Source: Pseudobdellovibrionaceae bacterium
GTDB lineage: Bacteria > Bdellovibrionota > Bdellovibrionia > Bdellovibrionales > UBA1609
Length of the DNA: 21,418 nucleotides
Assembly (NCBI GenBank): GCA_026712605.1
Contig: JAPORL010000187.1
Span: 1-21,418, forward strand
Direction: 5' to 3'
Shown here: one piece after another, positions 1 through 8,300 of the stretch
How positions within the stretch are numbered: the first letter of the stretch is position 1
Layout: each line of letters starts with the position of its first letter
Notes under the pieces: generated by a model
What the model saw: only the letters and a program-made list of their open reading frames with translations
Told to the model about the DNA's origin: nothing
Databases searched by the model: none
Made by a program: the position numbers and the translations under genes

Positions 1-101
1 CCTATCCTTTTTACAAGCCAGTATCTGATTGGAATAGCTCAATCACTTAGCCAATCCATTATAAATTTAACTTTTTAAGATTATTATGGGGAAGCTATTT
101 G

Positions 102-773
102 TTAATTAGAGAACATGAATATTTTATTTGGATTCTTTAAAAGAGTTTCTTTTAATTTCTTCTTTCCCCATTTTTTTTCTACTTCTTTTAAATGAAATAA
201 TTTTAAATTCGTAAATCTTCCAAAATCGTCTTGAATCATTGCTATAACTCCATTTTCCCCTATATAAGATTCTATAAACTTCACAAGCTCTTTTAAATCT
301 TCTAATGAACTTTGTATAAAAAAACCTCTCATTGATTTACTCAATATTCTTGTTACTGCTCCAACTCCTACCATATAAGAGTCATAATAAGCGGCTATAT
401 AAGAGTCATAATAAGATACTACACTTTTAAATTTTTTATAGCTTGATAATTGAAAATAAGAAGGATCGCTTAAACTCTTCACAGTATTTATTATTCCTAT
501 ACGATTAGTTAAATAATCTAAAAACTCATTTACTTCTTTCTCAGTCCATTTTTTAAAAGAATTAAGTGTCTCTTCTTCCCATTCTTTTGTAAATCCTGAT
601 ATATTATAATTGACCTCATTTTTTCTTACATAATCTATAATAAGATCACCGGGTTTTTTTTCAAACACATTCCTACAAAATGAGGAAGAGATAGAAAACT
701 CAGGAAAAAGAAATAAGCTAGTACAAAAAAATATAAAACTATTTATAAAAAAATTTCTTAAAATTTGACTCAT
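102..773 (-). CDS. Predicted secreted protein of unknown function with about 36-residue helical repeats
   Basis: I do not recognise the family of this 223-residue protein. Residues 1-30 look like a signal peptide: a short polar start with one Arg, then a run rich in Phe, Ile and Leu. Cys33 is not in a clear lipobox. The mature part appears to be a solenoid of about four helical repeats of 35-36 residues, aligned on a hydrophobic-Gly pair (Ile92-Gly93, Val135-Gly136, Ile171-Gly172, Trp202-Gly203), each followed by an amphipathic helix. The last unit ends LLKNPNKIF, loosely like mTERF-type repeats. Repeat 2 carries an 8-residue tandem duplication (YYDSY twice). The start is backed by AGGAG at 792-788 on the minus strand, about 14 nt upstream, which is long spacing. 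It is the only minus-strand gene here. An exported host- or prey-interaction protein is possible but unproven. Confidence 0.7.
   Translation of the reverse strand: MSQILRNFFINSFIFFCTSLFLFPEFSISSSFCRNVFEKKPGDLIIDYVRKNEVNYNISGFTKEWEEETLNSFKKWTEKEVNEFLDYLTNRIGIINTVKSLSDPSYFQLSSYKKFKSVVSYYDSYIAAYYDSYMVGVGAVTRILSKSMRGFFIQSSLEDLKELVKFIESYIGENGVIAMIQDDFGRFTNLKLFHLKEVEKKWGKKKLKETLLKNPNKIFMFSN
373..415. repeat. Direct repeat, 19 bp exact with 24-bp period, inside the secreted-protein gene
   Basis: A 19-bp sequence (atataagagtcataataag) occurs at 373-391 and again at 397-415. The 24-bp period adds exactly eight codons and duplicates the YYDSY motif of the minus-strand protein. It looks like a recent in-frame slippage event, since removing it restores the roughly 36-residue spacing of the helical repeats. 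Confidence 0.85.
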
Positions 774-848
774 AATTTTATCTTAAGCTCCTGTTTAGTT
801 TTTTAATATAATATATCAAAGCTGAAAAAAATAGCTTTTTCTTTTACA

Positions 849-877
849 AATTAAGTTGTTAAATGTTGATTTGTCAA
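849..877 (-). promoter_or_regulatory. Candidate sigma70-type promoter for the minus-strand secreted-protein gene
   Basis: Reading the minus strand, a perfect TTGACA lies at 877-872. After a 17-nt spacer comes TTAATT at 854-849, or TAATTT at 853-848 with an 18-nt spacer. Transcription would start near 842, giving a leader of about 70 nt before the ATG at 773. The -35 is convincing; the -10 is a weak match in AT-rich DNA. Confidence 0.45.
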
Positions 878-917
878 GTCAGTAGAAAATTTCCTGATTT
901 TTAAAACAAAAAGTAGA

Positions 918-933
918 GTGAAAAAATTTTCAC
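918..933. promoter_or_regulatory. Perfect dyad, possible operator
   Basis: GTGAAAAAATTTTCAC is a 7+7 inverted repeat around a central AA. It lies about 41 nt upstream of the TTGACA of the minus-strand gene, where an operator or activator site could sit. AT-rich dyads of this size also arise by chance, so the function is speculative. Confidence 0.3.
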
Positions 934-940
934 AATCCTG

Positions 941-1009
941 ATCAAATTTTAATTTATATAGCTTTTTTATATCAAATTTTAATTTATATAGCTTTTTTAT
1001 ATCAAATTT
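941..1009. repeat. Tandem 30-bp repeat, 2.3 copies
   Basis: Two identical 30-bp units at 941-970 and 971-1000 are followed by the first nine bases of a third at 1001-1009. Each unit begins atcaaattttaatttatata and ends gcttttttat. There is no mismatch between copies, so the duplication is recent or maintained. Its copy number may vary between strains. Confidence 0.9.
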
Positions 1010-1067
1010 AAAAACTTAATCTGCTTGTTTTCAGATTATAAGTGATTTTTTATTTTGGACTGTTATG

Positions 1068-1187
1068 TGAAAAGCTTGTAAGATACAAAGCTAAAAACGA
1101 GTTCGGATTTGAACACAATGCACCGCAAGGTGCTTTGTGGTAAACCGCATGTCCGAGTTTTTAGCTTTGTATCTTACAAGCTTTTCA
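1068..1187 (+). repeat. Long palindromic dispersed element, copy A
   Basis: The 31-bp arms 1068-1098 and 1157-1187 are perfect inverted repeats. Inside them a further 5-bp pair (tcgga at 1103-1107, tccga at 1152-1156) is offset by four extra bases on the left. The core holds the conserved string gttcggatttgaac and a central hairpin: cacaa/ttgtg outer stem, T-T mismatch, gcacc/ggtgc inner stem (1120-1124 and 1129-1133), GCAA loop. Copies B, C and D share arms and core. It resembles REP, RPE or MITE-type palindromic elements. It encodes no protein. Transcribed, it would fold into one long hairpin and might end transcription, though only a short T-run follows. Confidence 0.88.
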
Positions 1188-1216
1188 TCAAGAAACTTAA
1201 ACAATATATACATAAG

Positions 1217-1315
1217 AATTAAAACTTTAGATAGGCGTTTTTGCGATAAAGTGAGTTGTCACTATTCAAATCAAATCCGAACTCATTGAATATCTATTTT
1301 TATAAAATTTTAAAT
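1217..1315 (-). repeat. Decayed relative of the palindromic element, inverted orientation
   Basis: The string tcaaatccgaactca at 1271-1285 is the reverse complement of the conserved core of copies A-C. It is followed by tataaaatttta, matching the outer arm of copy B. About 50 bp to the left, attaaaacttt resembles the other arm. The arms no longer pair well and the inner hairpin is unclear (possibly gtgagttgtcac, 1251-1262). I read this as an old, eroded copy lying opposite to copy A. Confidence 0.5.
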
Positions 1316-1323
1316 CATAAAGA

Positions 1324-1352
1324 TTGACAAAATCTCAAGCTAACAGATAGAA
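1324..1352 (+). promoter_or_regulatory. Candidate promoter for trhO, giving a near-leaderless mRNA
   Basis: A perfect TTGACA at 1324-1329, a 17-nt spacer and ATAGAA at 1347-1352 form a sigma70-like promoter. The -10 ends 7 nt before the ATG at 1360, so the transcript would begin at or next to the start codon. No Shine-Dalgarno is visible. Confidence 0.5.
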
Positions 1353-1359
1353 CAAAGCT

Positions 1360-2292
1360 ATGTTTAAAATCAGTTCTTTTTATAAATTTTTTCCAATAAA
1401 AAAAGAAAATCTTAAGCAGAAAAAATCTAACATTACAAAGTCTTGTAAAGATCTAAAAATAAAGGGATTGGTTTTAATCAGTGAAGAAGGCTTAAACGCT
1501 ACCTTTTGTGGAAAGGAGAAGGAGATAGAAAACTTAAAAACAAAACTTACTTTTTTATTTAATCAAGATTTTTTTTGGAAAGATTCTTATAGCTCTCTAC
1601 CCGCTTTTAAAAGACTGTCTGTCAAAATAAAAAAAGAAATCATAAATATAGGAATAGAACAAAATCACTTAACTCCTTTTAAAAATAATGGACAGCTTTC
1701 TCCTCAAAAATGGCAATACAAATTAAAACAGAAAGTTCAAATTTTAGATGTTAGAAACAATTATGAAGTGGCTCTAGGGCGTTTTGAAGGAGCCAAATAC
1801 TTAGATATGGATACTTTTCAAGAATTTTCAAAAAAATTAGATCAGTTGAAAATAGATAAAGAAAAAGAGACTTTGCTTTACTGTACAGGAGGAATTCGTT
1901 GTGAAAAAGCCATTGAGCTCATGAAAGAAAAAGGCTTTCAAAAACTGTATCAACTAGAAGGTGGTATTCTAAATTACTTAAAAGAATTCCCAAACTCTCA
2001 TTTTAAAGAAGAATGTTTTGTATTTGATCACAGAGTATCAGTTAATCAAAATCTAGAAATGGGAAAAAAATACTCTCTTTGTCCTCATTGTGGACAACCC
2101 GGAAAACTCGCTATCTCCTGCAAACACTGCGATAAGCCTACAGTTATATGTAAAATATGCCAAAAAAAAGCTATTCATTATGAAACTTGCTCTAAAAATT
2201 GCGCCTACCATTTTAAAAAAGGGCATATTTGCCGAAAAAAATATAAAAAAACTGAGAAAACAAGCGAAAGCAAAAGTTCCTTAGCTCCTTAA
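1360..2292 (+). CDS. trhO: tRNA uridine-34 hydroxylase, rhodanese family (TrhO)
   Basis: TrhO (YceA family) uses oxygen to hydroxylate U34 of certain tRNAs to 5-hydroxyuridine, the first step toward cmo5U/mo5U wobble modification. The 310 residues show an N-terminal ferredoxin-like domain (about 1-110), then a rhodanese domain with the family motif CTGGIRC. Cys175 is the catalytic position and Cys181 the second conserved Cys. After the family marker ECFVFDHRVSV (219-229) comes a Cys-rich tail with CxxC pairs 241/244, 254/257 and 264/267 plus Cys277 and Cys281, which probably binds zinc. The start has no Shine-Dalgarno and fits a leaderless mRNA. The gene stands alone, with 274 nt before the next gene. 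Family assignment is firm; substrate tRNAs are inferred from the family. Confidence 0.93.
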   Translation: MFKISSFYKFFPIKKENLKQKKSNITKSCKDLKIKGLVLISEEGLNATFCGKEKEIENLKTKLTFLFNQDFFWKDSYSSLPAFKRLSVKIKKEIINIGIEQNHLTPFKNNGQLSPQKWQYKLKQKVQILDVRNNYEVALGRFEGAKYLDMDTFQEFSKKLDQLKIDKEKETLLYCTGGIRCEKAIELMKEKGFQKLYQLEGGILNYLKEFPNSHFKEECFVFDHRVSVNQNLEMGKKYSLCPHCGQPGKLAISCKHCDKPTVICKICQKKAIHYETCSKNCAYHFKKGHICRKKYKKTEKTSESKSSLAP

Positions 2293-2566
2293 TCTTTTTA
2301 TTAAAATTTTTACAAGCTTCAAAAACACTGAAATTTTAAAATAAGAGCAATAGACACAGAGCGTAATAGATAAGAATAACACATTGCAAAAATCTCCATA
2401 TAAGATAATTTTATAAAAGATTCATTTTTTAAGCTGTAATTTCTTAAATGAGTTGCAAAATAGGTCATTTTATTTGAGCTCTATTAAGAATATAAAAAAA
2501 AGCTTAAAAATTACTAGCTATTGATGATAAAAATATCAAAGATAATTTGATTAAAAAGAATAAAGA

Positions 2567-5353
2567 ATGAACAAAGATATTAGACTTCAAGAGCCAGAAA
2601 ATAAAAAAATATTAAGTAGTTTTTTAGGTTTAAACCAAAAAAAGCATAAAAAAAATCAGAAAGAAAAAATTAATGACATGTCAAAGAATATATCTTTAAC
2701 AAAAAAATATATTTATCATTTTGGACCAGAATTTACAGAAGGCTCTCTAGAAGAGAAAAAATTACTTGGAAATAAAGGATCCAATCTAGCTGAAATGTCT
2801 CGGTTGGGTTTGCAGGTCCCTCCTGGATTTACTTTAACAACAGAATTTTGCAATGTATTTCTTCAGAAAAAACAAAAATTAAATGAGTGTGATAAAAAAT
2901 CTATTAAACAAGCTATTGAACATTTAGAAAAAGTTACAAACAAAAAATTTAATGATAAAAAAAATCCATTGCTTTTAAGTGTTCGCTCTGGAGCAACAAT
3001 AAGTATGCCAGGTATGATGGATACCATTTTAAATTTAGGTTTAAATGAACATACGGTAAAAGCTCTATCAGAGCTATGTAATGATGAAAGATTTGCTTGG
3101 GATAATTATCGCCGTTTTATACAAATGTACTCTTCTGTTGTAATGAAAATGAACTCTTCTCTTTTGGAAGTGTATTTAGAAGATTATAAAAATCAAAAAA
3201 ATTATTTTAGTGACTCAGAAATCTCTGCTGAAGAGTGGAAGCAGATAGTCTATCAATTTAAAGAGTCTATTTTGCAAAATACAGGACAGCTTTTTCCAGA
3301 GGATTCTTGGGAACAGCTTTGGACGGCTATATCAGCTGTTTTTAAAAGTTGGAACAACCCTAGGGCTGTTACTTATAGAAAAATGAATGGAGAAAACTCT
3401 TCTGATGGAACTGCTGTTAATATTCAATCTATGGTTTTTGGCAATAGAGGAAATAACAGTGCAACAGGAGTGGTTTTTACTCGTAATCCTTCTACAGGAG
3501 AGAAAAGTTTATTTGGTGAATTTTTACAAAATGCTCAAGGAGAAGACATAGTAGCGGGAACTAGGACACCTTTTCTTATTGTAAATACAAAACAAAATGA
3601 CAAAAAAGATTTAAAAACTCTTATGCCATCTATGTTTAAAGAATTGAAAGAGCTTTGTGCTAAATTAGAAAGACATTATAAATTTGTTCAAGATATTGAA
3701 TTTACAATAGAACAGAATAAATTATGGCTTCTTCAAACTAGAAATGCTAAATGCAATATTCAAGCTCAGTTAAAAATTTTATTTGATTTATATAAAGAAG
3801 GAGTTATTACAGAAGAAGATATTTTACAAAAGATTGAGCCTAATTCTTTAAATAATCTTTTGCTTCCCTCTATTGACAGTAAAGATGGAAATACAGTTTT
3901 AGCTAAGGGGTTGCCAGCCAGTCCAGGCGGAGCCATTGGCAAAGTTGTTTTTTCTGCTGAAAAAGCTGTTGAATATAATAAAAAATCTTTACCAGTTATT
4001 TTAGTTCGCGCCGAAACTTCTCCAGAAGATATCAATGGAATGATTCACTCTGAAGGTATTTTAACTCTTAGAGGGGGTATGACTTCTCATGCCGCAGTGG
4101 TTGCCAGAAGTATGGGGAGACCTTGCGTTGTCGGTTGTGAATCTGCTGATATTGATGAAGTTAAAAAAGAGCTTTTTTTTAAAAGTCAGCTAATTAAAGA
4201 GGGAGATGAAATCACATTGGATGGTTCAACGGGTGAAATTCTGTTGGGAGCAGTAAAAATGAAAGCGCCTTATTTAGATGAAAACTTTTTTAAATTGATG
4301 AATCTTAGTGATAAATACTCAAAATTACAAGTGCGAGCTAATGCAGAAACCCCTACTGATGTAAAAAAAGCAAAAGAGTTTGGAGCTAAAGGCTTAGGAC
4401 TATGTCGTACAGAGCACATGTTTTTTGAAAGTGATCGAATCAACATAATTAGAAAGATGATTTTATCTGAAAGCAGTGAAGAAAGGCAAACATTTTTAAA
4501 TCAACTTTTTGTTATGCAAGAAAGAGATTTTTATGACATTCTAAAAATTATGTCTCCTTATCCTATAACAGTAAGATTGTTAGACCCCCCACTACATGAA
4601 TTTCTGCCTCATAATTTAAAGGATATAGAAAAATTAGCAGAGACATTGGAAATTGATAAAAATAAACTGATTTTCAAAATAAAAAGTTTATCTGAAAGTA
4701 ATCCTATGCTGGGACATAGGGGCTGTCGTTTAGCTATAACTTTTCCAGAAATTTATTTGATGCAGGTCAAAGCTTTAAGTTCTGCTATGGCTAAAATTCT
4801 AAAAGAAGGTAAAAAGATTCAAATAGAAGTTATGATTCCTTTAGTATGTGAAAGTAAAGAGTTTGAAATTTTAAAAAAATTAGTTCATAAGGAAATCCAA
4901 AAATCAGAAGAAGACTTTAAAATTAAACTTCCTATTACAATTGGCGCTATGATTGAGCTTCCCAGAGCATGTCTTCTAGCTGATGAATTAGCAAAGCATG
5001 CTGATTTTTTTAGTTTTGGAACAAATGATCTCAGCCAAACTGTTTTTGGATTTTCAAGAGACGATACAGGTAAATTTTTATCTTCTTATCTTCATGAAAA
5101 TATTTTAGATCAAGATCCTTTTTCAAAAATTGATGTAAAAGGAGTAGGAGAGTTAATGAAAATAGCTATAACAAAAGCCAGAGCCGTTAAAAAAGATATT
5201 AAAATTGGTTTATGTGGTGAACAAGGAGGAGATCCTGATAGTTTATCTTTTTTTCATATTTTAGGTTTAGATTATGTCAGTTGCTCTCCTTATAGAATAC
5301 CTATTGCAAAATTGGCTATTGCTCAATGCAATCTTAAAAATAAAAGGAATTAA
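2567..5353 (+). CDS. ppdK: Pyruvate, phosphate dikinase
   Basis: PPDK interconverts pyruvate + ATP + Pi and PEP + AMP + PPi in the cytoplasm, working in gluconeogenesis or PPi-dependent glycolysis. The N-terminal ATP-grasp domain includes LGNKGSNLAEM and SMPGMMDTILNLGLN. The swivelling phosphohistidine domain has GGMTSHAAVVARSMGRP, with His508 as the phosphorylated residue. The C-terminal PEP/pyruvate barrel has GLCRTEHMFF, FGTNDLSQTVFGFSRDD and GLCGEQGGDP, with Cys883 as the catalytic acid. The residue after CGE is Gln where the usual motif is CGEHGG. At 928 residues it is longer than the usual roughly 880 because of a Lys/Asn-rich extension of about 40 residues. Met38 at 2678 (MSKNISLTKKYIYHFG) is where most homologues begin, so the true start may be there. 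Its stop codon abuts the smc start. Confidence 0.95.
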   Translation: MNKDIRLQEPENKKILSSFLGLNQKKHKKNQKEKINDMSKNISLTKKYIYHFGPEFTEGSLEEKKLLGNKGSNLAEMSRLGLQVPPGFTLTTEFCNVFLQKKQKLNECDKKSIKQAIEHLEKVTNKKFNDKKNPLLLSVRSGATISMPGMMDTILNLGLNEHTVKALSELCNDERFAWDNYRRFIQMYSSVVMKMNSSLLEVYLEDYKNQKNYFSDSEISAEEWKQIVYQFKESILQNTGQLFPEDSWEQLWTAISAVFKSWNNPRAVTYRKMNGENSSDGTAVNIQSMVFGNRGNNSATGVVFTRNPSTGEKSLFGEFLQNAQGEDIVAGTRTPFLIVNTKQNDKKDLKTLMPSMFKELKELCAKLERHYKFVQDIEFTIEQNKLWLLQTRNAKCNIQAQLKILFDLYKEGVITEEDILQKIEPNSLNNLLLPSIDSKDGNTVLAKGLPASPGGAIGKVVFSAEKAVEYNKKSLPVILVRAETSPEDINGMIHSEGILTLRGGMTSHAAVVARSMGRPCVVGCESADIDEVKKELFFKSQLIKEGDEITLDGSTGEILLGAVKMKAPYLDENFFKLMNLSDKYSKLQVRANAETPTDVKKAKEFGAKGLGLCRTEHMFFESDRINIIRKMILSESSEERQTFLNQLFVMQERDFYDILKIMSPYPITVRLLDPPLHEFLPHNLKDIEKLAETLEIDKNKLIFKIKSLSESNPMLGHRGCRLAITFPEIYLMQVKALSSAMAKILKEGKKIQIEVMIPLVCESKEFEILKKLVHKEIQKSEEDFKIKLPITIGAMIELPRACLLADELAKHADFFSFGTNDLSQTVFGFSRDDTGKFLSSYLHENILDQDPFSKIDVKGVGELMKIAITKARAVKKDIKIGLCGEQGGDPDSLSFFHILGLDYVSCSPYRIPIAKLAIAQCNLKNKRN

Positions 5354-8300
5354 ATGTTTATAAAGCGATTAGAAATTTTTGGATTTAAATCTTTTAAAAA
5401 TAAAACAATTTTAGAATTTGATAATACAAATATCACTGGAATTGTAGGTCCTAATGGTTGTGGTAAATCTAATATAGTAGATGCTCTTTTATGGGTTATG
5501 GGAGAAAATTCAGCTAAACATTTAAGAGGTGAAAGCTTATCTGATATTATTTTTGGAGGAACTAGTAAAGAGGAGCCTAGTGGATTAGCAGAAGTCAAAC
5601 TGACTTTAGGTAAAGGAGATAGGGAGTTTCCTCAAGAGTATAAAAATTTTTCTGAAATTATGATTTCTCGTAAAGCTTATAGAAATGGAAAAAACGAATG
5701 CTTTATTAATGATCAAACCTGCCTTTTAAGAGATATTAGAGAACTCTTTATGAATACAGGAGCAGGTTGTAAGGGTTTTAGTATTATTGAGCAAGAATCT
5801 ATAGAAAAATTAATTACAGCTAAACCTGTTGAAAGACGCTTTATTATTGAAGAGGTGGCTGGTATTACTAAATTTAAAAATCGGAAACAGGAATCAGATA
5901 GAAAATTAGATTTAACAAATCAAAATTTAAAACGACTTGATGATATCTTGAAAATGCAAGATTTACAATTAAGTCAGTTAGCTAGCCAAGCAAAAAAAGC
6001 GGATAAATATAAAAAACTTAAACAAGAAATAGAATCTAGACAAAAGCAAATTTACAGTTCGGCTTATCATGATTTGATACAGGAACAGTCAAATATATTA
6101 TCTAAAATAAAAGAAAAAGAAAAAGATCAAAGTTCTGTAGAACAAGAATTAAATCAAGATATAGCTGAAGTCAAAAAAATAGAATCCCATATTGAAAATT
6201 TACATGTTCAAACTGAAGCTATCACAAAAGATATATTAGCTAAAAAAATGGATGAAATGAGTTTAAAAGATAAGATGAAAACTGTTGAAATGGTTAAATT
6301 AGTTCAAAATAAGGTTAAATTAGTACAGACTAAGAAAGAAAACCTCAAAACAAAAGAAAAGGATATCCAAAAAGAAATTGTTATCTTTAAAGATTTTTCA
6401 GGAAATTTTAGTTTTGAAAATCTTAATAAAAAACTCCTTGGTGTTAAAGAATATATAGATAATGAAAAACAAAATAAAAACTCTATAGTATCTAATATTG
6501 ATATTTTAAAAAAGCAAATTCAATTTTTAGAAAATGAAATAGAAAGCTTAATCTCAGAGGAAAAATCTTTTCAAGAACAAATAAAATTAAATATTAATCA
6601 AAAAAGCAAATCTCTTTTTATTTTAAAAAAAGAAAACCGAAATCAGATTCTATTAAGTGAGAAATTACAGAAATTTGAACAAGCAGAAGATCAGTTACTC
6701 AAAAAAAAATCTTTGTTAGAAAAGGAGCTTAGAGATTTGAAGTCTGTTATTTCTGTGTTGTTCCATAAAACAGAACAGATGAATAATTTTTTGATGGAGC
6801 TTGAAGAGATTAATCCAGGAGCTGATAGTCTATTAAAATCAAAATCTGAAAAGTTCAATTCTTTATTTCAAAATTTAGAAATAGATTCTGAATATACAAC
6901 AGCTTTAAGCTCAGTTTTAGGCTCTTACACTCAAATTATTGTACCAAAAGATCAAACAAATATAGAAATAGGTATTGACTATTTAAAGGATGAAAAAAAA
7001 GGAAAAGCGTATTTTTTAAGTTCTCTTCCGACTATAAAAACAGAAGAATCTCTACAGAAAGATATCAAAACTTATCCTGCTTTTATTTGCTTTTTAAGTG
7101 AAAAGATAAAATGGAATCTTTACAATATGCCCTTAAAATCTTTTATGGAAAAAACTGTTGTTGTTTCCAATTTAAAAGCAGGTTTTGAATTAAAAAAACA
7201 GTTTCCATCGTTTCAGTTTGTTACTAGGGATGGTGATTTTATAAGTAGAGATTCTATAGTTTATGCCGGTTCAGTTGATCTGAAAATCAGCTTATTTCAG
7301 ATTCGTGATCAAATTAAGGAAGGGAATAAAGAACTCACTAATAGAAAAGTTCAACTCAAAGCTAAGGAAATACAATATGAAAATTGTTTAGATCGCATTA
7401 ATGATATTGAAAAGGATAAGCAGGATACAAAGCAAAAATTAAAAGAAACTTACAAAGCTATAAACCTAATTCAACAGGATTTAGATTTTATAGAAAAAGA
7501 TAACTTAAGACTTTCAGAGATAAGAAAGAAAAATCAAAATAAACAGAAAGATTTTCAGATAAAAAAAGAAAATCTAATAGATCATCAATCTGCTTATAGT
7601 CAAGAGATTAAAAAATCAGAAGATAATCTAGCTATTAAAAATTCTTTTTTTCAAATCTTAGAATCGGCATTAGAGAATCGTAAAGAACAAAAAAATCTAG
7701 AACAGGAAGAACAGCTTCTTTTAAATATAATCAATCAATCTCAAAATTCAGATAAAAATTTATCTGGTTTAGAGCTTGATAAAGAGATAAGTAACAATGA
7801 GAAACAAAAACAGAATTTAGAGCAGAAACAAATAAAAGTTCAAAATCAATTAAAAGAATTTCGTATGGAAAAAGATAAAAAAGAACAAAATATAAAAAAA
7901 TTAGAACAGGAAATTTTTCAAACTAAATTAGATATTAATAGTTTAATGGCAGAAAAAGACAAAAAAGAGTTAGAGAAAACATACTTAAAAAATCAGTTTT
8001 TAGAAAATTATAAATTGCATATTGAACATTACAATAAAGAAGATAACAAGATACCTTTAGAGCAATTAAAAGACGAAATGAAGAAATTTGAACAACAGTT
8101 GGATCGAATTAAAGAAGTTAATTTTATGGCTTTAGAAGAATATGAAAAACTATCTAAGGAAAATTTTTTCTTAAATGAACAAAAAGAAGATTTGATAAAT
8201 TCAAAAACAGAAATTTTAAAGGTTATTTCTCATATTGATAAGATTTGTCGTGTAAGATTTCATGATATGTTAGAAGAGATCAACAGAAGGTTTTCAAAAG

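Larger units (their letters stand above)
774..1359. other. Gene-free, repeat-rich intergenic region between divergent genes
   Basis: This 586-bp gap separates the minus-strand secreted-protein gene from trhO. It should hold both promoters. It also holds a short dyad (918-933), a tandem 30-bp repeat (941-1009), a long palindromic element (1068-1187) and a decayed relative (about 1217-1315). I see no convincing reading frame or tRNA in it. Confidence 0.75.

Noticed and set aside
818-840. Small hairpin aaagct/agcttt followed by T's
   Set aside because: A plus-strand terminator there would have no plus-strand gene to serve; on the minus strand it only lies in a leader. The six-pair AT stem is too weak to call.
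1099-1151. Possible tRNA in the palindromic element, because gttcaaatcc on the minus strand resembles a T-arm
   Set aside because: The five bases on each side do not pair as a T-stem, and no acceptor or anticodon stem can be built; the string is part of the repeated core.
774-1359. Possible CRISPR array from the 30-bp direct repeats
   Set aside because: The units are directly adjacent with no spacers, and no cas gene is present.
2090-2284. Second plus-strand frame inside trhO
   Set aside because: It is an out-of-frame shadow of the Cys-rich tail of TrhO with no ribosome site.
2302-2338. Terminator-like hairpin after trhO (taaaattt/aaatttta)
   Set aside because: All A-T pairs, a loop of about 20 nt and no T-run.
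5350-5598. Open minus-strand frame opposite the smc start
   Set aside because: It lies fully antisense to the conserved ATP-binding region of SMC and has no independent support.
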